This document shows, one piece after another, positions 36,633 through 44,765 of a stretch of DNA of 64,000 bases (the first letter of the stretch is position 1; every line of letters begins with the position of its first letter). The notes under the pieces were generated by a model. The model was not told where the DNA came from. It searched no databases and was given only the letters and a program-made list of their open reading frames with translations. The DNA is taken from positions 1-64,000 of the forward strand of contig NZ_SOAY01000014.1 of NCBI RefSeq assembly GCF_004364165.1, given 5' to 3'. The stretch comes from Maribacter spongiicola. GTDB taxonomy: Bacteria > Bacteroidota > Bacteroidia > Flavobacteriales > Flavobacteriaceae. The translations under genes were made by a program, and so were the position numbers.

Positions 36633-38076
36633 AGGAAAACCTAAGAATGAACTAAAACCGATTACTTCGAATTGGATGCATGAATTGTTCAATGATCATG
36701 CAGTGTTACGAGGTTTGGTTGAACGTTATGGTTCGCCAATAAATGTTCATCATTTACCGTCTTTCAATCAAAATTGCGAAAGCTACAAGCAGGTTTTTGA
36801 ATCGTACGGATTAAAATATAGAATTTTCTACGCTAGAAAGGCGAATAAATCTAAAGGTTTGGTAAAGCAAGCATTTGCATCAGGTATAGGTGTAGATACT
36901 GCCAGTTTTAAAGAATTGGAACAGTCATTATCGTTGGGCGGAAATGCTGAAAATTTGGTATTGACAGCAGCGATAAAAACAGAACCACAAATAGAATTGG
37001 CCATTAACAACGGTGTGCCTATTATCTTAGATAATGAAGATGAATGTAGGTTAACGCAAGCCGTTGCTACAAAATTGAATAAAAAGGCAAATGTAGGTTT
37101 CCGAATTAGCGGATTTGAAGTTGATGGCGAGAAGCTATATAGTCGTTTTGGTTTTGATGTAGATGAGGTTGTTGATTTTATTGGTTCTTATGTTGGTGAG
37201 GGCAAAACTTTCGATTTATTGGAAGTAACGGGACTTCATTTTCATTTAGATAGTTATTCTACTTATCAGCGAAGTGTAAGTTTAATAGCTAGTATAAAAA
37301 TTGTTTCAACCTTAAAAGAAAAAGGATATCCTGTTTCGTTTATAGACATAGGTGGTGGAATTCTAATGAACTATTTAGAAGATGAAAATGAATGGACGAG
37401 TTTTAATAAGAATTTAAAAGAAGCTGTATTAACGCAGCATAATGATATTACTTTCAATGATAATGGACTAGGTTTTAGATTAGAAGATGGTGAGTTGAGA
37501 GGTAAACTGAATACCTATCCGTTTTTCAATAAAATAAATAAAGGTTCTTTTATTGGAGAAGTACTAGATTTTATTGATGATGCATCCGGATCATCGGTGG
37601 CTTCGTTATTGCTTCAAAATGAGATTGAAATCCGCATTGAACCAGGTCGTTCATTATTGGACCAAGTAGGTATGACGGTAGCGAAAGTCATCCACCGAAA
37701 AAAAGATGCAAAAGGACAATGGTTGGTCGGTCTAGAAATGAATATGAGTCAGATGATGAGTTCTAGCGCAGATTTTTTATTAGACCCCTATATGCTGTAT
37801 TCAGAAGAAGTAAAGGAAGATGAATCTGTTGATGTATTTTTTACCGGAGCCTATTGCTTAGAAAGGGATGTGTTGTTAAAACGAAAAATCACCCTACCAA
37901 GATTACCTGCAATAGGAGAGTATGTAGCTTTTGTAAACACAGCTGGTTACATGATGCACTTTTTTGAAACCGAAGCACACCTTTTTGAATTATCTACTAA
38001 TTTAATATTTACGGGTGCTAACGAAAAGCTATCATTTTTTCAATTTATCGATGATAAAAAGATAGTGCTAGAATAA
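36589..38076 (+). CDS. Y4yA-family PLP-dependent decarboxylase-like enzyme
   Basis: A protein of about 495 residues with a fold-type III (alanine racemase/DAP decarboxylase) barrel. The PLP Lys is in FYARKANKS, followed by GIGVDTASFKELEQSL, GLHFHLDSY, FIDIGGGI, RIEPGRSLLDQVG and CLERDVL, all group-IV decarboxylase features. It resembles Y4yA of rhizobia, a lone LysA-like protein of siderophore-type gene clusters. The start is uncertain: ATGs at 36589, 36607 and 36622 all lie inside the end of the preceding gene, and 36589 has a purine-rich AAAGAGAAAG just before it. It probably decarboxylates the product of the two upstream enzymes. Confidence 0.84.
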   Translation: MEEQKIMIEQKMYYKGKPKNELKPITSNWMHELFNDHAVLRGLVERYGSPINVHHLPSFNQNCESYKQVFESYGLKYRIFYARKANKSKGLVKQAFASGIGVDTASFKELEQSLSLGGNAENLVLTAAIKTEPQIELAINNGVPIILDNEDECRLTQAVATKLNKKANVGFRISGFEVDGEKLYSRFGFDVDEVVDFIGSYVGEGKTFDLLEVTGLHFHLDSYSTYQRSVSLIASIKIVSTLKEKGYPVSFIDIGGGILMNYLEDENEWTSFNKNLKEAVLTQHNDITFNDNGLGFRLEDGELRGKLNTYPFFNKINKGSFIGEVLDFIDDASGSSVASLLLQNEIEIRIEPGRSLLDQVGMTVAKVIHRKKDAKGQWLVGLEMNMSQMMSSSADFLLDPYMLYSEEVKEDESVDVFFTGAYCLERDVLLKRKITLPRLPAIGEYVAFVNTAGYMMHFFETEAHLFELSTNLIFTGANEKLSFFQFIDDKKIVLE

Positions 38077-38169
38077 ATTTATATAGCATTTTTAAATGCA
38101 TCAATAACTAAGTTTTTTACGACAAGGCAAAGTCGAGGTATTGGGTAAATTGTATAAAAACAATATATC

Positions 38170-38568
38170 ATGAAAATACAAGCATATTTAGCCTTCAACG
38201 GCAATTGTCAAGAAGCATTAAACTTCTACGCAAATCTGTTCAACGCAGAAATCAAAAACAAACAGACATATGAGGATAAGAAGATTGATGTCCCGTCATC
38301 ATTCCGTCAAAAATTACAACACGCAGAGTTAAAAGGTAAAGGAGTGCACTTTATGGCATACGATGCCTCACCAGATACGCCATTGAACAATGGTAACCAG
38401 ATTAATATGAGTGTTGATACGAATGACTTGGATGAAGGAAAGCAATTGTTTAGCGATTTATCTAGTGGCGGACAAATACATCACGAATTTAGAGAACGAG
38501 AATGGGGACATTTTGGTAGATGCACAGATCGCTTCGGAATTGGGTGGATGGTAAACGTAGATAAGTAA
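38170..38568 (+). CDS. VOC family protein (PhnB-like)
   Basis: A 132-residue glyoxalase/bleomycin-resistance-fold protein of the PhnB/3-demethylubiquinone-methyltransferase-like group. It opens with IQAYLAFNGNCQEALNFYANLF and ends RWGHFGRCTDRFGIGWMVN-like. The family covers metal-dependent enzymes and binding proteins, and most PhnB-like members have no known substrate. It is monocistronic, about 90 bases after the Y4yA-like gene, and may be read from the same transcript. Confidence 0.87.
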   Translation: MKIQAYLAFNGNCQEALNFYANLFNAEIKNKQTYEDKKIDVPSSFRQKLQHAELKGKGVHFMAYDASPDTPLNNGNQINMSVDTNDLDEGKQLFSDLSSGGQIHHEFREREWGHFGRCTDRFGIGWMVNVDK

Positions 38569-38617
38569 ACCATTTACAAATAAGCCTTTAAGGCAGTTTA
38601 AGAATTAAGTAAAAACT

Positions 38618-38652
38618 ATCGAGATGAACCTCATTTAGAGGTTTATCTCGAT
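38618..38652 (+). promoter_or_regulatory. Long hairpin just upstream of the ribosome hibernation factor gene
   Basis: ATCGAGATGAACCTC pairs with GAGGTTTATCTCGAT as a 15-bp stem (one G-U) around a 5-base loop. It ends 20 bases before the hpf ATG and is not followed by a clear T-run. It may be a weak terminator for the VOC gene or a leader structure controlling hpf. Confidence 0.55.
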
Positions 38653-38672
38653 TATTATATAGAAAGAAAATT

Positions 38673-38975
38673 ATGGATATTATTTATGAATATGACGGCG
38701 TAACCGCTAGTCAAAGATTAGAGAGTTTTGCAGAAGAGAAGTTGAATAAGCTTCACCAAAAGTTTGATGATATTATTAGAGCAGATGTATTCTTGAAACA
38801 AGAAAACACATCATCAGATGAAACAGGCATGATTTGCAACATACGTTTAAGCTTACCAGGACCACGAATTTTTGTTGAAGCCAGTAATCAGAATTTTGAA
38901 GAGTCTGTCATTGAATCAGTTAGTGAGCTAGAAAGACAATTAAAAAAGCGAAAAGATAAAATGAGAGCTTATTAA
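38673..38975 (+). CDS. hpf: Ribosome hibernation-promoting factor (HPF/RaiA, short form)
   Basis: A 100-residue short-form HPF/YfiA protein that binds the 30S decoding region and silences ribosomes in stationary phase. Typical features are the opening strand (MDIIYEYDGVTASQRLESFAEEKLNKLHQKFDDIIRA, then an acidic loop), VEASNQNFEESV and the basic C-terminal helix LERQLKKRKDK. It lacks the dimerising C-terminal domain of long HPF. A 15-bp hairpin lies directly upstream of its start. Confidence 0.92.
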   Translation: MDIIYEYDGVTASQRLESFAEEKLNKLHQKFDDIIRADVFLKQENTSSDETGMICNIRLSLPGPRIFVEASNQNFEESVIESVSELERQLKKRKDKMRAY

Positions 38976-38984
38976 CATACGATT

Positions 38985-39080
38985 ATGAAAAAGGCATTAA
39001 TACTATATTTTGGTAAAAAGTTCTATAAAAACTGGTTAAAACGAAAACGTGCTAAACAATCTAATAAAGCAATGAGATAA
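38985..39080 (+). CDS. Very small basic ORF (31 aa)
   Basis: ATG at 38985, 10 bases after the hpf stop, opens a 31-codon frame giving a strongly basic peptide (MKKALILYFGKKFYKNWLK, then KRKRAKQ). It is followed by a good terminator at 39104. Its place between hpf and the terminator and its non-random basic composition suggest a real co-transcribed small protein. I recognise no family, and coding potential cannot be judged on this length alone. Confidence 0.4.
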   Translation: MKKALILYFGKKFYKNWLKRKRAKQSNKAMR

Positions 39081-39103
39081 CTCATTTAATTAGGACATAA
39101 AAA

Positions 39104-39130
39104 AATCCCTTGCCATTGCAAGGGATTTTT
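39104..39130. terminator. Bidirectional intrinsic terminator
   Basis: AATCCCTTGC / GCAAGGGATT, a 10-bp stem with a 4-base loop, has As before and Ts after it. It lies between the hpf transcript and the convergent DUF2383 gene. Confidence 0.9.
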
Positions 39131-39147
39131 ACTTTTTAGATGTTCTA

Positions 39148-39600
39148 TTATCTGTGGTGCTCTAAAATTTCGGTAGTTTCTAAATCATTCTGCAAGAATT
39201 CTTTTTGCGCTCTAATAATTTCTTTTAAGCGGTGTGGCATCATAACTTCTGCAAGTGCATTATCATAATCATTAATTGCAGCTTTATCACCTCTAACAGC
39301 TTCTTCTAACATTGCTTCATCATTGTCCTCTGCAAAAAATGCTTTTACATCCATCCAAGTTCTATGTAATGTACCGGCTGCACTACCTTCAATTTCTACG
39401 CTACCTAAATCTAGTTCTGGCACAGATGCTCTAAGTTCTCTTAAAAACTGCATGCGGTCAACTACTTTCTTTTCAAAGTAACTTTTAATTCCTACTTGTT
39501 TAGAATTTTCAGATGCTTTTTCAAATCCTTTGATGGCATCTTCATTTTTACTTACCAAGTCTTTTAAATGGTCTTCAATTTTTGCTATATCAGTATTCAT
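39148..39600 (-). CDS. DUF2383 / PA2169 family four-helix-bundle protein
   Basis: A 150-residue all-helical protein of the ferritin-like PA2169 (DUF2383) family, with DIAKIEDHLKDLVSKNEDAIKGFEKA at the start and TLHRTWMDVKAFF and ALAEVMMPH later. Its role is unknown; members are often stress-induced. It is transcribed alone, convergent with hpf, in a neighbourhood of stress-type genes. Confidence 0.87.
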   Translation of the reverse strand: MNTDIAKIEDHLKDLVSKNEDAIKGFEKASENSKQVGIKSYFEKKVVDRMQFLRELRASVPELDLGSVEIEGSAAGTLHRTWMDVKAFFAEDNDEAMLEEAVRGDKAAINDYDNALAEVMMPHRLKEIIRAQKEFLQNDLETTEILEHHR

Positions 39601-39830
39601 ATTTTAAATTTTATAAGGCGGTTACGCCTTTGATTAATTAAATTTTCTATCACTAATATACAGGCATATCAGCAGTTAGCTTAGCTATAAAAAATAGATG
39701 TTTTGCTCTATTCAATAATCTGTAAACTACTGTTATCATTAGTGTTATTTGTACTTATTAGAATATATTTTCTACGGATAGAGTTAAGGGTAGGTATGGT
39801 TAAACGCTACTTTGGACAGGAATAATAAAA

Positions 39831-39983
39831 ATGAAAATTATGGGATTATCACCACTATTTGGAGTAGCGAAAATGTTAGTAAGAAGTAGAAAATTGAAAA
39901 TGGCAGCTGTAGGTTTACAATTGGCATATTTAGGGTATACCTACATTTCTGATAAAAGAAAAAATAAACAGGTTCGAAAATAA
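39831..39983 (+). CDS. Small hydrophobic/basic ORF (50 aa)
   Basis: ATG at 39831 opens a 50-codon frame (MKIMGLSPLFGVAKMLVRSR, then a hydrophobic stretch AAVGLQLAYLGYTYIS and a basic tail). The arrangement, a short amphipathic start, one weak membrane-like segment and a Lys/Arg-rich end, looks like a small membrane-associated protein. It has its own intergenic space. I recognise no family, and it may be a chance frame. Confidence 0.4.
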   Translation: MKIMGLSPLFGVAKMLVRSRKLKMAAVGLQLAYLGYTYISDKRKNKQVRK

Positions 39984-40138
39984 ATCAATTTTTTATTTAA
40001 ACAATTGATTTTAAGTAGGTTATAATGGTTTATCGATTTAATAGTTCATTAAATTTTTAAAAACCTATGAATTTTTATTAATAACCAATTGAATGAGTTG
40101 CAAGACCTTTGGAGTATTAATCCCCAAAATCTAGTAAC

Positions 40139-41365
40139 ATGAACAATTCAATTAAAATCAGCCTTTTGTTTGCTTGTATGGCGACCATGGGCTATGGCCA
40201 AGATTTGGCCTACAATGACAACTGTAGCAGTTTTCAACAAAGAAAGGTTGAAGAAGTAACCAACCGAACAGAAAATTATAATAAACTAAAGACACTTGGT
40301 TTTTCTGATGCAGAAATCTTTGAAGATTTAGGTAATGCCAATTTCCTGACCAAAAAATATGCGAATGCATTATACTGGTATGGTAGATTGATGGAAATTT
40401 CTGAAGATGGTACTTTAAAAAAAAGCTACCAGAAAAGATTTGACCACGCCGTTTCTCAATTAGGTAAAGAAGTTCAGAATGAATTGGCAGATGAAAACTG
40501 GACGGAGTTAGTTAAAGACGATTACAAAATGACACGAACAGTTGTGCCATCTCGTCTTACTTCTAATAACAGAAGAAACTTTTTACCTTGGGATAATCAA
40601 GGTACTACCAAAGAGTTCGCGTCAAACAATGCAGCCCCTGTAAAAACTACTGGTGAATATGCCCCACCGGTAGCATTGACAAATGGCGGAAATACTGCCT
40701 ACTATAGTAAAACAACATACCGAAAACCTACAACTGGTATGTTCTCAAAAAAGAAAGAAATACACAAAATTTACAAAGCCGATAAAGTTGGTGGTGAGTG
40801 GAAAAAAATCACTGAAGTAGCTGTTTGCCCTGGTGATTATTCGGCAAAGCATCCGGCAATTTCGCCAGATGGTAGTCGATTGTTTTTCGCATCTAATATG
40901 CCAGGTACATTTGGTGAGTATGATATATATGTAGCGACAATTCAAAAAAACGGAATGCTGGGTCAAGCGAAAAACTTGGGTTCAAAAGTAAATACAGCAA
41001 AGAATGATGTTCTTCCAAATCCCGTTTCTAATGGTAGTTTAGTATTCGCATCAGACGGTAGAGATGGTTATGGTGGCTTAGATGTTTATATGGTTGAAAT
41101 TGGTCAACGTAGTGTTGGGCTTGCCGTAAACATGGGCAACACCATCAATAGTTCATATGACGAGTACTCGGTAAATCTTTTACAAAGCGATGGTTCTGGT
41201 TATGTAGTGTCTAATAGAATGGCACAAGGCAAGCATACACAAAATGTAGCTTTCAATTTAAGTGATAAGCCTATAAATGATAAAGATAGAGATGATCGCT
41301 TCTTAGAAGCCTTTAACTCAGATAGACGAACGCAGTATTCAAGTTCTGTATTCGAAGATGAATAA
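40139..41365 (+). CDS. Exported TPR/PD40 beta-propeller protein
   Basis: A 408-residue secreted protein with signal peptide MNNSIKISLLFACMATMGYGQ. Residues 40-100 look like a TPR pair (FSDAEIFEDLGNANFLTKKYANALYWYGRLMEI). Around 250-340 there are PD40/WD40-like propeller strands (HPAISPDGSRLFFASNMPGTFGEYDIYVA, SLVFASDGRDGYGGLDVYMVE). The same domains are found in OmpA-family partners of PorP/SprF proteins, but here the C-terminal OmpA domain is missing. It is probably co-transcribed with the PorP/SprF gene 65 bases downstream. Confidence 0.85.
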   Translation: MNNSIKISLLFACMATMGYGQDLAYNDNCSSFQQRKVEEVTNRTENYNKLKTLGFSDAEIFEDLGNANFLTKKYANALYWYGRLMEISEDGTLKKSYQKRFDHAVSQLGKEVQNELADENWTELVKDDYKMTRTVVPSRLTSNNRRNFLPWDNQGTTKEFASNNAAPVKTTGEYAPPVALTNGGNTAYYSKTTYRKPTTGMFSKKKEIHKIYKADKVGGEWKKITEVAVCPGDYSAKHPAISPDGSRLFFASNMPGTFGEYDIYVATIQKNGMLGQAKNLGSKVNTAKNDVLPNPVSNGSLVFASDGRDGYGGLDVYMVEIGQRSVGLAVNMGNTINSSYDEYSVNLLQSDGSGYVVSNRMAQGKHTQNVAFNLSDKPINDKDRDDRFLEAFNSDRRTQYSSSVFEDE

Positions 41366-41430
41366 CTACCCATTATTCATTTCCCCCAATTCATTTGACA
41401 AATTCAATTCTAATCACAAAATCAATCGTT

Positions 41431-43209
41431 ATGGAAAGTCCGTATAAAATCAATAGTTTTCTTATTGCTTTATTCTTATTGGCTCTTGTCCAAACAGTAA
41501 AAGGTCAAGAAACCAATGCAAACTTAGGATCAAGCAGTACGTACCACAACCAATTATTCTTCAACAGGTTTTTTATAAATCCAACGTTCTCTTTGGTACG
41601 TGAGAACAAATCTTATTTAAACATTCTACATAGAAATCAATATGCAACCTTCGATGATAATAGTCAAAACTATTTTCTAGGATTCAGCAACAAATTAAAT
41701 GACCATACTGCAGTAGGTATTGGTGTTTACAGCCAATGGTCTGGCGTTGTACAAGAATTCGGTTTTAATGCCAACTACGCATCGGCAGTAAGATTAGGAG
41801 AAAAATCTGTTTTGACCTTTGGTACGAACGTAACTTATTTTAATCAAGGTTTAGATAAAAACAGGATTGTAGTAGGTGAAGACGATCCAAAATTGGCAGA
41901 TGCAAGAAAAGAAAGTAAAATTGCCATACAACCAGGTATGAACTTGTCGTTAGGTAAATTCGATTTCGGATTCTACGCAGAAGACCTTTTTAAATACAAT
42001 CAAACAACGAACGAATTTTTAACCGAATTGTCTACAAAGAGTGTAAAGGCATCGGTACAGTATACCCATTCATTTGAACATTCTAGAGGTCTTTTTACAG
42101 ATGCCCGTTTAATGCCTATGGCGCAAGTAGGTCAGAATTATGACGGTAGCCTGTATTACTTTGGGTCGTTATTATTAGACATGCCAAACTACGGATGGTT
42201 ACAAACAACGGTAGATGAAGAGTATGGAGTAGCGGCAGGTGTTGGTTTTAACTTAAGTGATAAAATGTCTTTAGGTTATTTAATGGAGAAAGACTTATCA
42301 AGTGATGATGCCAATTTAGGATGGAATCATGAAATCACTTTAGCCTACAAATTTAAAGATGATGATTTGGCTATCTCAGTTGCAGATAACTCATCAGACA
42401 ATCAAATTGATAACATAGTGCGTAATTACGAAGAGCAAATCGCTCATTTAATAGAAGAAAGAGATAACGCAAGAAAATCGGGTCGTAAGAGACAAGATGC
42501 ATCTGCAAATACTACTTCCACAGCTGTTTCAGAAAGTAGCTTGGCTTATGAGAATAAAATTATTTTAGATGAGCTTATACTTCGTCAAGACTCTATTGAA
42601 GAACAACGAATAGCGGCTTTTGAAGAACGATTTGAATTAATCGTAAGAATGTTACGTAATGATATTGATACGACGATTAAAAGCTCGTTACAAGACTTTA
42701 GTGTAGAAGAAAACACATCTTATGCATCTAATGATTTAAAAAAGGATGAAATGGATTTTGTAACAGAACCTGCAAATGCTTTTGCTGCTAAAACTACATC
42801 ATCAACAGTAGCAGTAACCACTTCTTCAAGAAGAGCGAATTTTAAGGAATTTCCGTCAACAAGAGATAATTTTAAAGAGTTACCGGTGAAAATGATGGTA
42901 GATGCTGATGTTATAGATATGAACTCTGGCTACTATGTAATTGCCAATGTATACAGCCAAACAAAGTATATGAATGCTTTTATGAAAGATTTGCGCGAAA
43001 AAGGGTTAGATCCAAAGCAATTCTACAATAAAGAAAACGGACTGTATTATGTGTACTTAGCAGATTACGATTATAAGAACGATGCACAAATGGCAGCAAG
43101 TACAGATTTAAATGGAAAATACAATCAAGAGAAATGGATTATGCAAGTAAGCGAAACAACAGCTACAGCATCTAATACTTTTGAAGACGATGATATAAGT
43201 ATAAAATAA
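41431..43209 (+). CDS. PorP/SprF-type membrane protein with C-terminal SPOR-like domain
   Basis: A 592-residue protein. The frame is open to a TTG at 41395, but the ATG at 41431 starts a clean signal peptide (SFLIALFLLALVQTVKGQ). Residues 30-335 are a PorP/SprF-type outer-membrane barrel linked to type IX secretion and gliding adhesins (SSTYHNQLFFNRFFINPTFSLVRENKS). Then come a coiled-coil helix (NYEEQIAHLIEERDNA), a Ser/Thr-rich linker and a C-terminal SPOR-like domain (GYYVIANVYSQTKYMNAF). SPOR domains bind denuded peptidoglycan, so it may tie the barrel to the cell wall. Ordinary PorP/SprF proteins are only about 300-330 residues. Confidence 0.87.
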   Translation: MESPYKINSFLIALFLLALVQTVKGQETNANLGSSSTYHNQLFFNRFFINPTFSLVRENKSYLNILHRNQYATFDDNSQNYFLGFSNKLNDHTAVGIGVYSQWSGVVQEFGFNANYASAVRLGEKSVLTFGTNVTYFNQGLDKNRIVVGEDDPKLADARKESKIAIQPGMNLSLGKFDFGFYAEDLFKYNQTTNEFLTELSTKSVKASVQYTHSFEHSRGLFTDARLMPMAQVGQNYDGSLYYFGSLLLDMPNYGWLQTTVDEEYGVAAGVGFNLSDKMSLGYLMEKDLSSDDANLGWNHEITLAYKFKDDDLAISVADNSSDNQIDNIVRNYEEQIAHLIEERDNARKSGRKRQDASANTTSTAVSESSLAYENKIILDELILRQDSIEEQRIAAFEERFELIVRMLRNDIDTTIKSSLQDFSVEENTSYASNDLKKDEMDFVTEPANAFAAKTTSSTVAVTTSSRRANFKEFPSTRDNFKELPVKMMVDADVIDMNSGYYVIANVYSQTKYMNAFMKDLREKGLDPKQFYNKENGLYYVYLADYDYKNDAQMAASTDLNGKYNQEKWIMQVSETTATASNTFEDDDISIK

Positions 43210-43889
43210 TATTTTAAAATATATAAACCGTAACGGTTATATGGTTGATTTGAATTGTCAATAAAAGGAGGGGTGTTGTCCGGGGGGATAACAGGGTTCC
43301 CTCCTTTATTTTTTGGTTTACAATTGTGGTGATTCTCGGTTTTAACTTTATGTTAACTATCGACGAATTACCTTATTTTTTATGAAAAGTTGGTATTTGA
43401 ACGAAAATTCTGATGTTTTCAACGGGTATATTGTATTAATATATATATTTCGATCATCAATAAGATTCAAACCCAATTGTATAACCCCAAATCCCCCCAC
43501 AACCATGAATGAATTTTACCTACTAAATTCCGGTTTCAAAACACATTTTTTTCTTCACAAGATTTCTATCATTTTAGAGCTCCGAAATTTCATTAATCCA
43601 AAGTTTGGCAAACGCCTCAGTTTTCAGAATTGACTCACTAGCGGTAATCCGTTTTTTGATTTAATTTTTAACTGAATAATAGCGAAGTACGGTCTATTTT
43701 CTGGCTATACTTCTAGGCAATATTTGTCGATTTTTGATGTAAAAATGAACATATAGCATACACTATTGGTTCATTATACATGGCTATTGTTTAGTTGTTC
43801 AATCCTTGTAAAAGTGGATTGAAATTACTCAAAACTAACTGTAGTTATTGTTCTTTTTTAGAATGATAGCTTCAAAAACTATGGAGATT
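43210..43889. other. 680-bp region without a credible gene
   Basis: Apart from the terminator at 43264-43314, I see nothing firmly supportable here. An 83-codon frame (43382-43633) has no signal, motif or neighbour and looks spurious. The long upstream region may hold promoters of the response-regulator gene, but no clear consensus is visible. Confidence 0.5.
43264..43314 (+). terminator. Intrinsic terminator after the PorP/SprF gene
   Basis: AAAGGAGGG pairs with CCCTCCTTT across a G-rich 26-base loop, followed by a T-rich tract (ATTTTTT). Confidence 0.75.
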
Positions 43890-44531
43890 ATGAAAAATTC
43901 AAGCATTAGAATAATAGTATTAGAAAAAGATAGTTCATTACACGCTGTGTACAAAAATCACTTCGAAGAAATTGATGGCTATGAAGTGGTTGGCAGCTAT
44001 ACATCTGCCAAAGATGCCATTAAAGATTACAAGTTTACCAAGCCTCATATTGTACTTTCAGAAATTGATTTGGATGATATGAATGGTGTAGATGCGATTA
44101 AACTTTTCAAGAAAAAAGATTGGGAAGTAAAAATCATCATGTTCAGTGAAATCAATGATTTCGATATTATTAAAAATGCATTCAAGAAAGGAGCAAACGG
44201 TTATTTGACAAAACCATTGACTTTAGATAAATTAGAACATGCTTTACGTAGTATAGAAACAGAAGGTGCCGCTATGAGCAATGATATCGTAAAGAAAATC
44301 ATTAGCAATTTTCATAGAAAGACATTTGCATTTTTCTCTGAAAGAGAGAATCAAATTGTAGACTTTCTATGTCAAGGAGCGACTTATAAAATGATTGCGC
44401 AAAAATTATTTGTGACACCTAGTGCCGTAAATTTTCATATTCAGAATATCTATTTAAAGTTAGATGTAAACTCAAAATCAGAGGCACTTTCAAAGTTAGA
44501 ACAATTACAAAATCAGCTAGAACAGTATTAA
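43890..44531 (+). CDS. LuxR/NarL-type response regulator with Glu in place of the phospho-acceptor Asp
   Basis: A 213-residue regulator (the frame is open to 43848; ATGs at 43863, 43881 and 43890 are possible, and 43890 has GGAG just upstream). Residues 5-125 are a receiver domain and 150-207 a LuxR helix-turn-helix (SERENQIVDFLCQGATYKMIAQKLFVTPSAVNFHIQNIYLKL). The switch Ser86 and Lys108 (YLTKPL) are in place and acidic residues E12/D14 are present. The usual phospho-acceptor Asp is Glu58 (IVLSEIDLDDMNG), as in constitutively active or phosphorylation-independent receivers. No histidine kinase is adjacent. Confidence 0.87.
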   Translation: MKNSSIRIIVLEKDSSLHAVYKNHFEEIDGYEVVGSYTSAKDAIKDYKFTKPHIVLSEIDLDDMNGVDAIKLFKKKDWEVKIIMFSEINDFDIIKNAFKKGANGYLTKPLTLDKLEHALRSIETEGAAMSNDIVKKIISNFHRKTFAFFSERENQIVDFLCQGATYKMIAQKLFVTPSAVNFHIQNIYLKLDVNSKSEALSKLEQLQNQLEQY

Positions 44532-44765
44532 AAAACAAATTCTTATGTATTGATTTTAAGGGTAATACGAAAACCCTTTCGAAAATAAATCACTTTTAAT
44601 TTTATTTTTATTGGCTTGGTTATCAGTACTTTATAAATATATTTTTACGCTTTTCGATTTTGTAAAAATCTATTTACGATATTATTTCGTGACGCAAATA
44701 TCGAATGGTCGGTATAGTAACTATTTTTGGTTTAACTTATTACAGCAAACCAATTTATACTATTT

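Noticed and set aside
43382-43633. Open frame of 83 codons on the plus strand
   Set aside because: No signal peptide, motif or domain; it lies in a long AT-rich non-coding gap and looks like a chance frame.
44532-44765. Operator of the LacI regulator near xylB
   Set aside because: CGAAAACCCTTTCG at 44568 is a short palindrome, but it could equally belong to the end of the preceding gene. Without other sites it is not reported.
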